Positions 1 through 8,956 of a stretch of DNA of 42,914 nucleotides are shown here, in pieces (the stretch's first letter is position 1; every line of letters starts with the position of its first letter). The notes under the pieces are model-generated. The model searched no databases and was not told where the DNA came from. It saw only the letters and a list, made by a program, of their open reading frames with translations. The DNA comes from Succinatimonas sp. CAG:777. GTDB lineage: Bacteria; Pseudomonadota; Gammaproteobacteria; Enterobacterales; Succinivibrionaceae. Made by a program: the position numbers and the translations under genes. Where the stretch lies: contig HF987966.1 in NCBI GenBank assembly GCA_000431835.1, forward strand, positions 580 to 43,493, given 5' to 3'.

Positions 1-1
1 T

Positions 2-397
2 GCCAATATCCTCTTTGATATGCTGCAAAAATATGTATCAATCAGAGATACTGCAACTAAAGCTCCTTTAGAAAATTACTACCATGGCTTTATCAATGGT
101 ATTTTTACAAGTTGTGAAAAACTTGTCTCTGAATACCACTCTAACTATGAAGCAGGTAATGGATATCCTGATATTACCTTTAAATCTGAACGTAATACCA
201 AAGCTGTAATCATTGAGATTAAAGCTACCTCTAAAGCTGAAGAAATGGATGAATTAGCAGCTATAGCTCTAAGTCAGATTGAAGAGAAGAACTATGCAGA
301 GCCTTTTACTAAGATTGCAAAGATTACTGATATCTATGCTATTGGTATAGCTTTTTGCAAAAAAGATTGCACTGTAGCTTGTAAAAAAATAAAGTAA
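2..397 (+). CDS. AAA-ATPase-like / PD-(D/E)XK nuclease family protein, C-terminal part (5' end outside window)
   Basis: The reading frame is open to the window edge, so this is the last ~131 codons of a longer gene; the first ATG at 20 is internal. What is visible is the C-terminal nuclease-like domain of the DUF1703/PDDEXK_9 family that follows an AAA-ATPase-like domain. Family landmarks are the YYHGFINGIF segment, the catalytic-type GYPDI, the VIIEIKAT strand (ExK) and the ALSQIEEKNY helix. Function in this family is not established; roles in nucleic-acid processing or phage/mobile-element conflict are only proposed. Related genes occur at 5.1-6.7 kb and at the right edge of the window. I am confident of the family and not of a biological role. 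Confidence 0.82.
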   Translation, partial: ANILFDMLQKYVSIRDTATKAPLENYYHGFINGIFTSCEKLVSEYHSNYEAGNGYPDITFKSERNTKAVIIEIKATSKAEEMDELAAIALSQIEEKNYAEPFTKIAKITDIYAIGIAFCKKDCTVACKKIK

Positions 398-499
398 TGC
401 TACTCATCAATTGATAAGAAAATAGATCAACACACATAAAGGTATGTCTCTTGAGAGTTATTGATGTTTCTTACCTTTTAAGCTTAGGATTATTCAAAC

Positions 500-901
500 A
501 TGAATAAGAAAGTAATTGCCTTTATCTGTGTCCACAATTCTTGCAGAAGCCAAATAGCTGAAGCACTAGGTAGGTATCTTCTTTCTGATAAATTCTCATG
601 TTATTCAGCAGGCACTGTTTTAAAAGATAAAATCAATCAAGATGCTGTAAGGCTTATAAAAGAGCTTTATGGCATTGATATGGAAAAGCATGGACAGAAA
701 AGCAAGCTCATTAAAGACATCCCTACACCAGATCTTGCAATCTCAATGGGCTGTGATGTGTCTTGTCCTTTTATAGGTAGACCTTTTGATGATAACTGGC
801 ATTTAGAAGATCCTACAGGTAAAAGTGATGAGATCTTCAAAAGAGTGATCAAAGAGATTGAAGAGCATATCCTGCAATTAAAATCCTATTCTCAAAAATA
901 A
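500..901 (+). CDS. Arsenate reductase / low-molecular-weight tyrosine phosphatase family protein (thioredoxin-type)
   Basis: 133 residues, the usual size of LMW-PTP-type ArsC proteins. The P-loop CVHNSCR (CX5R) begins at Cys10 and would hold the catalytic cysteine. A second cysteine pair at Cys85 and Cys89 (GCDVSC) lies where thioredoxin-coupled ArsC carries its resolving cysteines, and the acid motif DPTG follows at about residue 104. In the family these enzymes reduce arsenate to arsenite with thioredoxin as electron donor, in the cytoplasm. No ArsR, ArsB or Acr3 gene is next to it, so an arsenic operon is not visible and a phosphatase role remains possible. It stands alone between the nuclease fragment and the conjugation remnant. 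A weak AGGAT-type ribosome site precedes the ATG. Confidence 0.85.
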   Translation: MNKKVIAFICVHNSCRSQIAEALGRYLLSDKFSCYSAGTVLKDKINQDAVRLIKELYGIDMEKHGQKSKLIKDIPTPDLAISMGCDVSCPFIGRPFDDNWHLEDPTGKSDEIFKRVIKEIEEHILQLKSYSQK

Positions 902-930
902 ATATATTAAAACTTTCACAGATTGCCGTA

Positions 931-1275
931 CTAAGGTGTAGATAAGATCTTCTTAGGACGACCTCTAGGTCTTTTCGGTTTGTCCTCTTTTGGTTTAGGT
1001 TTTCTACCTCTTTTTTGGGGTTCAGGTTTAGGAGCAGGAATGGACAAATCGAGTTTTTCTAATTCATCTATAACACAGTCAAGAGTGTGAACCCATTTAT
1101 CATCTGAACTTTGAGGCTTTTCACTATTAAAAGAGTCAGTCAATCCCCAGGCAGTGCCTAAATCATCAATCAAATCACCAAACGACATCTTATCTAACAG
1201 ATTTGTCTTAGAAACAGCTTTGAGTAGACGAAACGTGATGATGGTAGATACCAGATTGACAAACTCTTTACCCAT
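931..1275 (-). CDS. Small hypothetical protein with C-terminal AT-hook motifs
   Basis: 114 residues. The first ~75 residues are a mixed helical region with no family I recognise. The tail is very basic and proline-rich and contains RGRKP and PRGRPKK, both resembling AT-hooks that bind the minor groove of AT-rich DNA. It is the last of three minus-strand genes read in the order coupling protein, membrane protein, this gene, with a 40-bp gap to the membrane protein, so it probably belongs to the same conjugation-derived unit. An AAGGTG ribosome-site-like sequence lies upstream of the ATG. DNA binding is inferred from the motif only. The coupling protein upstream carries a similar AT-hook. Confidence 0.6.
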   Translation of the reverse strand: MGKEFVNLVSTIITFRLLKAVSKTNLLDKMSFGDLIDDLGTAWGLTDSFNSEKPQSSDDKWVHTLDCVIDELEKLDLSIPAPKPEPQKRGRKPKPKEDKPKRPRGRPKKILSTP

Positions 1276-1315
1276 TACAGCGAAATCACCTTAGACTGGA
1301 TGAAACAAATAGCTT

Positions 1316-1846
1316 TTAGCAGGCTGAGCCTATCCTGATACCGCACAGCGCTGGCAGAAACAAAAAGAAAAAGGTTAAGATGTAAGCACAGGATATAAAT
1401 GCCTGAAATAAGAGCACGAGTAAAACCAAGGTTACAAACTCATAGGAAAATCCACCTACAATCTTTAAGATAATTGGTGTCTTAAAATCCTCAATTGCCT
1501 GAAATCTTAAGATTCTGCCAAGTGCAAATCCTGCTAAAGTCAGCATTACTAAATACTTACCAAAGCCTATTGCCAAAAAGAGGATCCTGATAACTGGCAA
1601 TAAGATAACTTTATCTAAGTCTACAACCTTTGCTACCACCAGAACTGGTTTTATTAAATCAGCAATCTTACCTATCCTTACTAAGGCGTCTTCACAGTTA
1701 TGAGAAAAGATATAGCAAAAGTCATCTAATTCTTCATAAAAGATAACCTTAGTACTGGGGCCTAAGTAATCGGCACTTAAGATAAACAGCAAAATGATAA
1801 AACCGATTACATAAAGTCTTAATGTTTTAAAAGTAAAACCGAACAT
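1316..1846 (-). CDS. Integral membrane protein, DUF4400-like conjugative-element protein
   Basis: 176 residues with about four hydrophobic segments: near residues 10-27, around 80-110, and two toward the C-terminus (about 127-148 and 152-170). The size, the membrane layout and the position directly downstream of a TraD-type coupling protein resemble the DUF4400 protein that follows traD in SXT/R391-type integrative elements. I recall that arrangement rather than having checked it here. A good ribosome site (AGGA, 6 nt spacing) precedes the ATG. About 150 bp separate it from the coupling-protein stop. If the assignment is right it would act in the inner membrane with the mating machinery; no other mating-pore genes are present in the window. 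Confidence 0.5.
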   Translation of the reverse strand: MFGFTFKTLRLYVIGFIILLFILSADYLGPSTKVIFYEELDDFCYIFSHNCEDALVRIGKIADLIKPVLVVAKVVDLDKVILLPVIRILFLAIGFGKYLVMLTLAGFALGRILRFQAIEDFKTPIILKIVGGFSYEFVTLVLLVLLFQAFISCAYILTFFFLFLPALCGIRIGSAC

Positions 1847-1996
1847 ATGATCCTGTCCTGTATTGATCCTTGGTTGTTATCTAAATAATTAAAACTAAAA
1901 TAGAGGAGGAAACTTTGATGCAAGCAGAGCTTTGCATCAATCCTAAAAGCAGGGAAGTAATGCAAAGCAGTAAAGACACAATCTTCTAAAACCATA

Positions 1997-4828
1997 CTAA
2001 TCACGCACCTTATTGTCAGTAAGAATTGGAATTACACCTTTGACAAAGCGACCATCAGAGAGTTTTGCCACATACTCAAAGTTAGGCAATTCCATTAAGG
2101 CTGATGCAGGGAAAATCCTGTCGATATAGGTATTAGCACTTATAGAGGCTGAGTCTTTGTAATTCTCTTTATAGGTATCAGACATCGTACCTGTAGAGAT
2201 GTTCTTGGTATAGAAAGTGGTATTAGGTAAAGAAGAGGTGATGACAGATGCTGTCTCTTCATCTTTTACTCTTAAAGCATACATAGTGTTGCAGTTACCA
2301 ATTAACTGCATAGCTGCATCTTTAGAACCACATCTTTTAGCTAAATCAGAGAATGTCTGAGTTGCAATCGTAATTGAAAAATCGGCACCTCGAGCTTTGT
2401 TTAAAAGCTGCAGTAATGCTTCATTAACCACCTCACTTGCCTCATCAATAAAGATACTTACCTTGCGTCTTTTCATTACCTTGTCAAATTTTGGGGCCTG
2501 TAAGATACTCATGACCTTGTCAAATTCAGGATTTAAAGCTTTATAACGAAGCTGTTTCTGTTCTTTTTCAGCCTTTTTCTCCTCAATAAAAGAGTTTATT
2601 TCATCCATATTTACAAGCTCAAGGGTAAGAGCTAGGGCAGCCTTAGCATCAGGATCGACATTATCATCACCAGCCTCATCTGTAAAATCTGCCTCATGAC
2701 TGCGTAAATTGTCATTGATGTTATAATTTTGTTTGCAACCTATGTTGCTATTTAGGTTGCCATCTAAACTGGTATTTAAAGCACTGTCTACTTTACTAAA
2801 TACATCATCAGCATGGCGCAACCTATCATTTGTACTATGATTATTAAGAGCATGTAAATCCTCATCCATTGAATAAATATGATCTGCAAAAGAGCTTAGA
2901 TCTGATAAAAGTAACTTACCTACATATGAGCTTAAGGAGGCATTGGACATTGAATGCAGTGCGCAGTAAAAGACCTTATTCTTCTGGTAGATATCTGAAA
3001 AATCGGTTTGAGTTGGACTCTTTGACAAGATCTGTTTTAGGTTGTAACTGTTTAAGGTATTAAGTACGGTCTTAATACTTGCAGTGGTTCTTTCAAAGAA
3101 AGACTGTTCTTTTACAGTCATAGATATCAGCTTTTCAAATTCAGGATCAGTATCCAAATTTGAGTGCTGTTTTAGATACTTGTAATAGGTAAGAAAAGCT
3201 GCTGCCTTGACCTGAATTTTTACGTTCTTAAGCTTTGAGTTTTTCTTTTTAGCTGTAGTCTTTTTAGTCTCAGTTTTGCTTTTACCTGAGTTATTTGCTG
3301 TATCAGAAGCAGTACCTGAAGTTGCATCTTCAAGCTTCTTTTTAGGAGGACGACCACGTCTTTTAGGTTTTACTTCAGTCTCTTTAGAGTCAGTTTCTGT
3401 TTTTATGGTATTGCTGTCATCAGTAGAATTACCTGTCTGGCTGCTGCCATTATCAGCATAATTATCAGTACCTGATGAGACATCTGTATCTGCAATTTGA
3501 GCTTCAACGATATTATTCTCATCATTTTGAGCTTTTACTTTCTCTTTAAGATCTGATAACTGCTCTGGTGTTAAAGATAAAGCAACCTCTGGATCTAAAA
3601 GACTATCCTCGCTTATATCAGAAATACCATCTAATTGAGCTTCATCGCCAATGCTTACTAAGAAATCTCTTACATGAGTGTAAAGGTGCTTTTCAATAGA
3701 ATAGCCTTTTAAGAGTCTTGCAAAGTACACAGCAAGATCTCGGTTTTGAGTTTTAGCTGTAAGTTTAGACAGACCTGCTACCATGCCGTCAAAGTAGCTT
3801 TCGATATTGGCATGATTGCAGATATGGTAGATATCAACAGGTAAATCAAGACAATCTAAGGCAGTTACAGCACAGGCTACAGCCTCCTGACCATAGCTTG
3901 CAAAGCTGTCAGTATCAAAGATTGACTGCTTCATAAGAGATGACAGTTTATCTGCAATATCAGAGGCACTTGTGGATGAGCCAAAGAGGTTAAAAGCAGA
4001 TGTGGTTAAATTTGGATCTTTAACATCTAAAACATGGAAAGCACCATCACGATGAGTACAGGCACAGATTCTACGAGCTCTGCGTTTTAAATCGTGATCG
4101 CCTTTAGGATCGATAATGATGACAGTATCGTTTCTTTCTATGGCCTGAGTAATTAAAAGATCAAAGAATCTGGTTTTACCAGCGCCTGTAGTACCAAAAA
4201 CAATGGCATGATCTTTAATATTCTGTAAAGACATGAACAGAGGCTTATGGCGTCTTTCCAGATTATGAATTTGAGCAGAGCCTTTACCGTGAGGCAATTG
4301 CTTTAGTCCCTGCTCCTGGAGTTTTGCCAATCGTCTTGCATGCTTTGGTAAAAACTCGTAGCCATATCCAATAAAGAGCTTATTGGTGATGTTTTTAGCT
4401 GCGACCATGGTCAGTGCTGCAATGTCATCTTTATTCAGATTTATAGGTACATAATCCTCACGGTTACGGTTTTCTTCCTTTTGAGATTCAATATGTCTGT
4501 CGATAAGACGGGTAGCTTCTGTAAACTTATAGTTACTGTTTTTATCTAAGATAGGTACTTCCTCGTAACCTGAGAGCTTATAAAGCTCACTGTCACAAAG
4601 ATAGTATTCATTAGAGTTTTCAAAGTCAGGTTCATATTTGAACATCCCAACATAGATTGGTATGTTCAATAGGATCACCAATGCAAATGACAGAGATGAT
4701 GAAAGTGACGCCCCATCTAGGGCACAAAAGATACAGGTTACAAACAGCATTGAAGAACCTAACACAATTAACCAGGTAGGATCTTTGGTTTGAAAACTGT
4801 TTTCTACAGATTTTGATTTAAAGAACAT
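1997..4828 (-). CDS. traD: TraD/VirD4-type conjugative coupling ATPase
   Basis: Type IV coupling protein that would link a relaxase-DNA complex to the mating pore and pump DNA by ATP hydrolysis at the inner membrane. With this start it has 943 residues: two N-terminal membrane segments (about 19-37 and 43-60), Walker A FGTTGAGKT near 211-219, an IIIDPKGDHD block after it, and Walker B VSIFIDEAS near 790, followed by a sensor-like IATQTFSDLAKRCGSK. The reading frame stays open to a TTG at 5122. I choose the ATG at 4826-4828 because TTGAGGATT sits 7 nt before it and the longer version would run antisense into the 5' end of the next gene. A long low-complexity insertion between the Walker motifs carries an AT-hook-like KRRGRPPKK. 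Closest type by layout: SXT/TOL-subfamily TraD. Confidence 0.82.
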   Translation of the reverse strand: MFFKSKSVENSFQTKDPTWLIVLGSSMLFVTCIFCALDGASLSSSLSFALVILLNIPIYVGMFKYEPDFENSNEYYLCDSELYKLSGYEEVPILDKNSNYKFTEATRLIDRHIESQKEENRNREDYVPINLNKDDIAALTMVAAKNITNKLFIGYGYEFLPKHARRLAKLQEQGLKQLPHGKGSAQIHNLERRHKPLFMSLQNIKDHAIVFGTTGAGKTRFFDLLITQAIERNDTVIIIDPKGDHDLKRRARRICACTHRDGAFHVLDVKDPNLTTSAFNLFGSSTSASDIADKLSSLMKQSIFDTDSFASYGQEAVACAVTALDCLDLPVDIYHICNHANIESYFDGMVAGLSKLTAKTQNRDLAVYFARLLKGYSIEKHLYTHVRDFLVSIGDEAQLDGISDISEDSLLDPEVALSLTPEQLSDLKEKVKAQNDENNIVEAQIADTDVSSGTDNYADNGSSQTGNSTDDSNTIKTETDSKETEVKPKRRGRPPKKKLEDATSGTASDTANNSGKSKTETKKTTAKKKNSKLKNVKIQVKAAAFLTYYKYLKQHSNLDTDPEFEKLISMTVKEQSFFERTTASIKTVLNTLNSYNLKQILSKSPTQTDFSDIYQKNKVFYCALHSMSNASLSSYVGKLLLSDLSSFADHIYSMDEDLHALNNHSTNDRLRHADDVFSKVDSALNTSLDGNLNSNIGCKQNYNINDNLRSHEADFTDEAGDDNVDPDAKAALALTLELVNMDEINSFIEEKKAEKEQKQLRYKALNPEFDKVMSILQAPKFDKVMKRRKVSIFIDEASEVVNEALLQLLNKARGADFSITIATQTFSDLAKRCGSKDAAMQLIGNCNTMYALRVKDEETASVITSSLPNTTFYTKNISTGTMSDTYKENYKDSASISANTYIDRIFPASALMELPNFEYVAKLSDGRFVKGVIPILTDNKVRD

Positions 4829-5084
4829 TAAATAATCCTCAAAATAAGTTTGAGGCAGTGTACAGGGCAAATTTTTAAGAACAGACAATTTACTGGCAAA
4901 AAATGCAAAAAATAGAAGCTTTTTTGAAAATTTTTTATGGTTTTTTCTTATTATTTCTTTAGTATCAGAAAAAATTCTGTTTCTTATTTTTTCTGTTTTT
5001 TTAATTCTTTTTTGTAGTGTGAAAATGGCAACCTTCCATATATAATAAGGAATGTAAAGCAATTCCATTGCTTGAGAAGACAAA

Positions 5085-6692
5085 ATGCCAAAGTATTTAA
5101 ATAAGGAAAAAATCTTTTTCAAGAATCATTAGATTCTTTTATATACGTTGACAAGTCTCCTTTAATTGAGATCCTAAATAAATGTATAAAGACAAAGCAA
5201 AAATATTTTTGTCTCTGTAGACCTCGTCGCTTTGGAAAGTCTGTAACAGCACAAATGCTATGTTCTTACTATTCAAGAGGTGAAGACAGTTCATCCCAGT
5301 TTGATAGTCTCAAAATTGCAAAATCTACAAGCTATAAAAAACATTTAAACCAATACAATGTTATTTTCATTAACATGTCGCTAGAGTTTAATAGCGCACG
5401 TCATGATGTTAATCAAATGATTTCGTCTGTCACATCTTCAATAGTAAAAGAATTAAAAGAAGCTTATCCGCAAGTTGTATTCAATTCTCCTAACAAATTG
5501 TACGAAGCTTTAGACGACGTATTCTCTGTCAGCAAAGTTCCTTTTGTCTTCATTGTTGATGAATGGGATCGCATCATGCGTGAGAAAAAAGAAGATGCTC
5601 AAAGTTTAAAACTATATCTTGAATGGTTAGAAGGTATCTTTAAAGATCAGTCCTATATTGCTCTAGCCTACATGACAGGTATTCTTCCGATTAAGAAGTA
5701 CGGTAACCAGAGTGCATTGAATATGTTCAATGAATTTTCAATGACTGATCCTGATAACTTTGCTCCATTTATTGGTTTTACAGAGAAGGAAGTTCAGTCA
5801 TTGTGTAACGAATTCAAGATGAATTTTAATCAAATGCAGCAATGGTCTGATGGCTACTCTTTTATAGATGTTCCTCATATTTATAATCCAAATTCTGTAG
5901 TAAAGAGCATCAGCAGAAAAAGATTTGGAAGTTACTGGACCAAAACAGAAAACTTTGAAAGCCTTCAGGAATATATTGACATGAATATGGAAGGCTTAAG
6001 AGATGACATTGTAAAGTTAATTGCAGGCGAAGATGTTGTTGTGAATGTAGCTAAATTTCCAAAATGATATGGTTACATTTAAGACCAAGAACGATGTATT
6101 AACTCTGCTCATTCATTTAGGGTACCTCGCAATAAAACCAGATTCAGATATCAGGGTAGATAATATTTCTAAATTTGTAGTTCATATTCCAAATGAAGAA
6201 ATCAAAATGGAGTTTAGAAATATCGTTGAAGATAATGAAAAATACTCTGGTGTCTATAATCTTATAAGCAAGTCATATGACCTGTTAAATGATATCTGGT
6301 CATTAAATTCTGATGCTGTAGCTAAAGTCTTTGATGAAGCCCATCAAGATCATACCTCAATATTAACTTACAATGACGAGAACTCATTGTCATGTGTAAT
6401 CTCATTATCACTAGTTTTAAGTACTACTGATACCTATAACGTTATAAGAGAATTACCTACAGAAAAAGGCTATGCTGATTTAGTGTATCTGCCAAAGCCT
6501 GGTGTAAACAAGCCAGCTCTTTTAATTGAGTTAAAGTATGATAAGTCAGCACAATCTGCTATCACTCAGATTAATGAGAAGAATTACCTACAGTTTTTTA
6601 AAGACTATAAAGGTGAAGTCCTACTAGTAGGTATTAACTACTCAAAAGACACAAAAACTCATCAGTGTATTATTGAAAAGGCTCAATTTTAG
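5085..6692 (+). pseudogene. AAA-ATPase-like / PD-(D/E)XK nuclease gene interrupted by two frameshifts
   Basis: Three overlapping pieces form one ~535-residue family member. It starts with ATG at 5085 (MPKYLNKEK). At the A6 run (5106-5111) one A is missing relative to the frame that continues with IYVDKSPLIE and the P-loop RPRRFGKS (about 5222-5242). That frame runs to a TGA at 6065. Near 6056-6060 one extra base shifts the frame, and the protein resumes as QNDMVTFKTKNDVLTLLIHLGYL to 6692. The last part contains the complete nuclease-like domain (GYADLVYL, LLIELKY, AITQINEKNYLQFF). An ATG at 5255 lies after the P-loop, so it is not a sensible start. Both shifts restore conserved family sequence, so the gene is either decayed or carries two sequencing errors. 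Confidence 0.8.
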
Positions 6693-6707
6693 GCAATTTA
6701 GTATTTC

Positions 6708-6755
6708 GCCACAAGTAAAACTACCACCTTAAAGATTTGATTATTATCTTGTGGC
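6708..6755. terminator. Inverted repeat between convergent genes, possible bidirectional terminator
   Basis: GCCACAAG at 6708-6715 is exactly complementary to CTTGTGGC at 6748-6755, with a 32-nt AT-rich loop. It lies in the 72-bp gap between the convergent AAA-ATPase remnant and the unknown minus-strand gene. The loop is long and no clean T-run follows, so termination is only plausible. Confidence 0.35.
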
Positions 6756-6764
6756 AAATATGAT

Positions 6765-7748
6765 CTATGATAATGATTCTAATATCTTTTGGTACTCTGC
6801 TTTAGCCTTTACAAGAGCATCTCCTGTAAAGTCTTTATAGTTAAAGTACACCTCAGATAATCTGCCTTTTAATCCTGTAAATTTATACAGAAGTTCAAAG
6901 CCATCCTTTAGCTCCTCAAGAGCTAGATCTGAATAGAACTCTACATCATGACTTAAGGCAGTAAAGCAAAGATATAAGGCAGTAGCCAGCACTCTAGGTT
7001 CTTTACTTTTACCTGAATGCCAAATCTTATGTTTTTCTGTACCAAAGTAATCACCGTCAGGCATAAAGAATGATCCATCCATAAGATCGATATCTACAGA
7101 GCGTTCACCTTCTCTTAAATATCTTTGTACGACATCTTCTGCTGTTGCAGGAGGTTGAGCTAGCATTCTCCAGCCTGGAGCTAATGCTTTATATGAGAAA
7201 TCCTCATATTCTTCATCTGCACAGATACCGCAGATAACTTTGCAGACATTTAAAGCAGCCTCATCATAAATGCCACCTTTGACCATACCTACAAGACCTT
7301 GTACTAAAGGCATTCTCTTTGGTGATAAATATGAGTAGATATCAAAGTAATCGTCACTGGCCAAACGCAGGATCTTTACAGGGATATTCAGGTTATGCTC
7401 TTTTAACAGCTCATGGAGTACATGGAAGTTTAGGGTATAGAACTCGTTTAATTTGGTCTTTTTATCAGGATTGTCACTTTCTGTGGTGATAGTTTCTTCT
7501 TTTTTATCTAAGATCTTTAAGCTTGTAAGATAGTCTAGGCACTCTTTGACACATTCAGGAGTTCTTCTTAAATTACGGGCTAAAAGGTGCACATGATTTC
7601 TTGCATTAAATCTCTGGCACTTTTCTAGTGAATGCCAATAGAGCATAACTGAAAGCACTAGGCATACAGCATCATTTTGTACATCATCTCGATTAAACAC
7701 GCTAAGTTCTGAATAGTAAGGAACTCTAGTAAGACCTAATTCTTCCAT
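6765..7748 (-). CDS. Hypothetical protein, possible N-terminal winged-helix region
   Basis: 327 residues, soluble, no signal peptide or membrane segment. I do not recognise the family. Residues about 50-85 (HLLARNLRRTPECVKECLDYLTSLKIL) have the spacing and hydrophobic pattern of a winged helix-turn-helix as seen in replication or DnaD-like proteins. The rest is rich in aromatic and acidic residues with no catalytic motif I can name. An AAAGGT ribosome site sits just before the ATG. It lies next to the conjugation remnant and the broken AAA-ATPase gene on the same strand as traD, so it may belong to the same element. A role in replication or regulation of that element is speculation. Confidence 0.55.
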   Translation of the reverse strand: MEELGLTRVPYYSELSVFNRDDVQNDAVCLVLSVMLYWHSLEKCQRFNARNHVHLLARNLRRTPECVKECLDYLTSLKILDKKEETITTESDNPDKKTKLNEFYTLNFHVLHELLKEHNLNIPVKILRLASDDYFDIYSYLSPKRMPLVQGLVGMVKGGIYDEAALNVCKVICGICADEEYEDFSYKALAPGWRMLAQPPATAEDVVQRYLREGERSVDIDLMDGSFFMPDGDYFGTEKHKIWHSGKSKEPRVLATALYLCFTALSHDVEFYSDLALEELKDGFELLYKFTGLKGRLSEVYFNYKDFTGDALVKAKAEYQKILESLS

Positions 7749-7964
7749 TTGACCTTTTTCTTCTGATAAATGATCTTGATAAACAAGTACTGAAGTCTTG
7801 CAACTTATACTGTTTGTAAAGCATGAATTATAGCAAATAGAGCTTAATTTTCAGAAAAATGATTTGATTACTAAATAATCCTAAAAATCCGCTTGCACCC
7901 TTACATTAAGTGTACATAAAATAAATCGTACAAGATTTATACGTTACTCTGTCAGGAGTACAAA

Positions 7965-8210
7965 ATGAGAATTTTGAGATTTTGGATATATCTTCCTCTT
8001 ACTTTTGGAATAGCATCACTCATAAGCTTTTTTGCTTGGTCATATTTTATCTTAGGAGCAATTTTTGGAATTTTAGGAGTAGTCTTTATCTATACGATTC
8101 CTTTTGAATTAGACAAAAAAGACGAAAATATCATTTTTTCAGGTGGAGTTCTTTCGTATACAGGCATAATGATGGTAGTTTGTTTTTTGATTGAAAAATA
8201 TTTTGGATAA
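7965..8210 (+). CDS. Small membrane protein
   Basis: 81 residues with three hydrophobic stretches: about 7-26, 28-45 and, after a charged FELDKKDEN loop, 57-76. A strong ribosome site (CAGGAG, 6-7 nt before ATG) makes translation likely. No family recognised. It is followed 76 bp later by another small membrane protein on the same strand. The sequences upstream of both share a TTGCAC box followed by an AATAAAT stretch, so the two may be similarly controlled. Confidence 0.55.
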   Translation: MRILRFWIYLPLTFGIASLISFFAWSYFILGAIFGILGVVFIYTIPFELDKKDENIIFSGGVLSYTGIMMVVCFLIEKYFG

Positions 8211-8286
8211 CTTGTTTCAAAAAAAATATGACACATAAAATAGATTGCACACTTAATGAACCTAAAAATAAATTTGAATATTTACA

Positions 8287-8634
8287 GTGAATGAATCTAC
8301 AATAAATAGTACAAAATTTATGTGGCCAATATTATCTGCGTCAAATATAATATCATCCAATCTAAAGCATCAGTGTAAGGATTATCATTTGCAATATCTT
8401 CCGATTGTTTTAGGAATTGTCTCCATCATAAGTATTTTTACTGGTGCAGGTTGTTTCCTAGGTGTAGCTTTAGCTGTTTTAGGTATTGTCTTTGGTTTTA
8501 TAGCTTTAAAAAAGCATCCAGAAAGCACAAAACTGTGTTATACAGGTATTGCTTTATCTATTGTAGGTTTAGTACTGACTCTGTTGATAGTGATTGGTTT
8601 TATTGCCATCATGGTAGCTTTTTGTTTTGCTTGA
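8287..8634 (+). CDS. DUF4190-like small membrane protein
   Basis: 115 residues from a GTG start; an in-frame ATG at codon 12 is an alternative. The C-terminal two thirds has two hydrophobic hairpin segments, LPIVLGIVSIISIFTGAGCFLGVALAVLGIVFGFIAL and a second with YTGIALSIVGLVLTLLIVIGFIAIM. This follows the glycine-rich pattern of DUF4190 proteins, where a short loop separates two membrane helices. Function of that domain is unknown. No clear ribosome site precedes the GTG, so the start is uncertain. It follows another small membrane protein by 76 bp and precedes the purine permease promoter region. Confidence 0.55.
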   Translation: MNESTINSTKFMWPILSASNIISSNLKHQCKDYHLQYLPIVLGIVSIISIFTGAGCFLGVALAVLGIVFGFIALKKHPESTKLCYTGIALSIVGLVLTLLIVIGFIAIMVAFCFA

Positions 8635-8886
8635 CCATCAGGTAAAACAAATATCATCAAAGTATGGAATTATTCTCAATATATTTGCATTCAACACAAT
8701 ATATACCTTTAGCTCAATATAAGTATCTTTATAAAGTCTCCATTTTTCTCTGCAAAAATTCTTAATAAATTCTTCAAAAGCAGTCTTAAAACACTCTAGA
8801 AGTTTGCATATGCACGCTTGTCAGCACATTAGTGAATACGATATTTATCAAATCTTGGTAAAAGTCGATTTCTTATGCAATCAGCA
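8635..8886. other. Intergenic region before the purine permease
   Basis: AT-rich, no reading frame of interest and no RNA gene seen. The promoter assigned to the permease begins at 8887. Nothing else is supported in this stretch. Confidence 0.4.
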
Positions 8887-8914
8887 TTGACACTAAGGTA
8901 AATTCAAATATACT
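8887..8914 (+). promoter_or_regulatory. Sigma70 promoter of the purine permease gene
   Basis: TTGACA at 8887-8892 (perfect -35), 16-bp spacer, TATACT at 8909-8914 (-10). Directly downstream at about 8917-8926 is the perfect 10-bp palindrome AAAGCGCTTT, placed where an operator over the transcription start would lie. The permease ATG is at 8957 with AGAGGAAAT as ribosome site. Confidence 0.65.
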
Positions 8915-8956
8915 GAAAGCGCTTTTATAGCAGGTATTTTTCATTCAGAGGAAATT

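Noticed and set aside
1819..2004. 61-codon minus-strand frame between traD and the DUF4400-like gene
   Set aside because: It overlaps the ends of both neighbours, has no ribosome site and an unordered composition; probably spacer DNA.
5255..6067. Independent gene starting at the ATG at 5255
   Set aside because: The P-loop lies upstream of this ATG in the same frame and the N-terminus of the family continues further back, so it is an internal piece of a broken gene.
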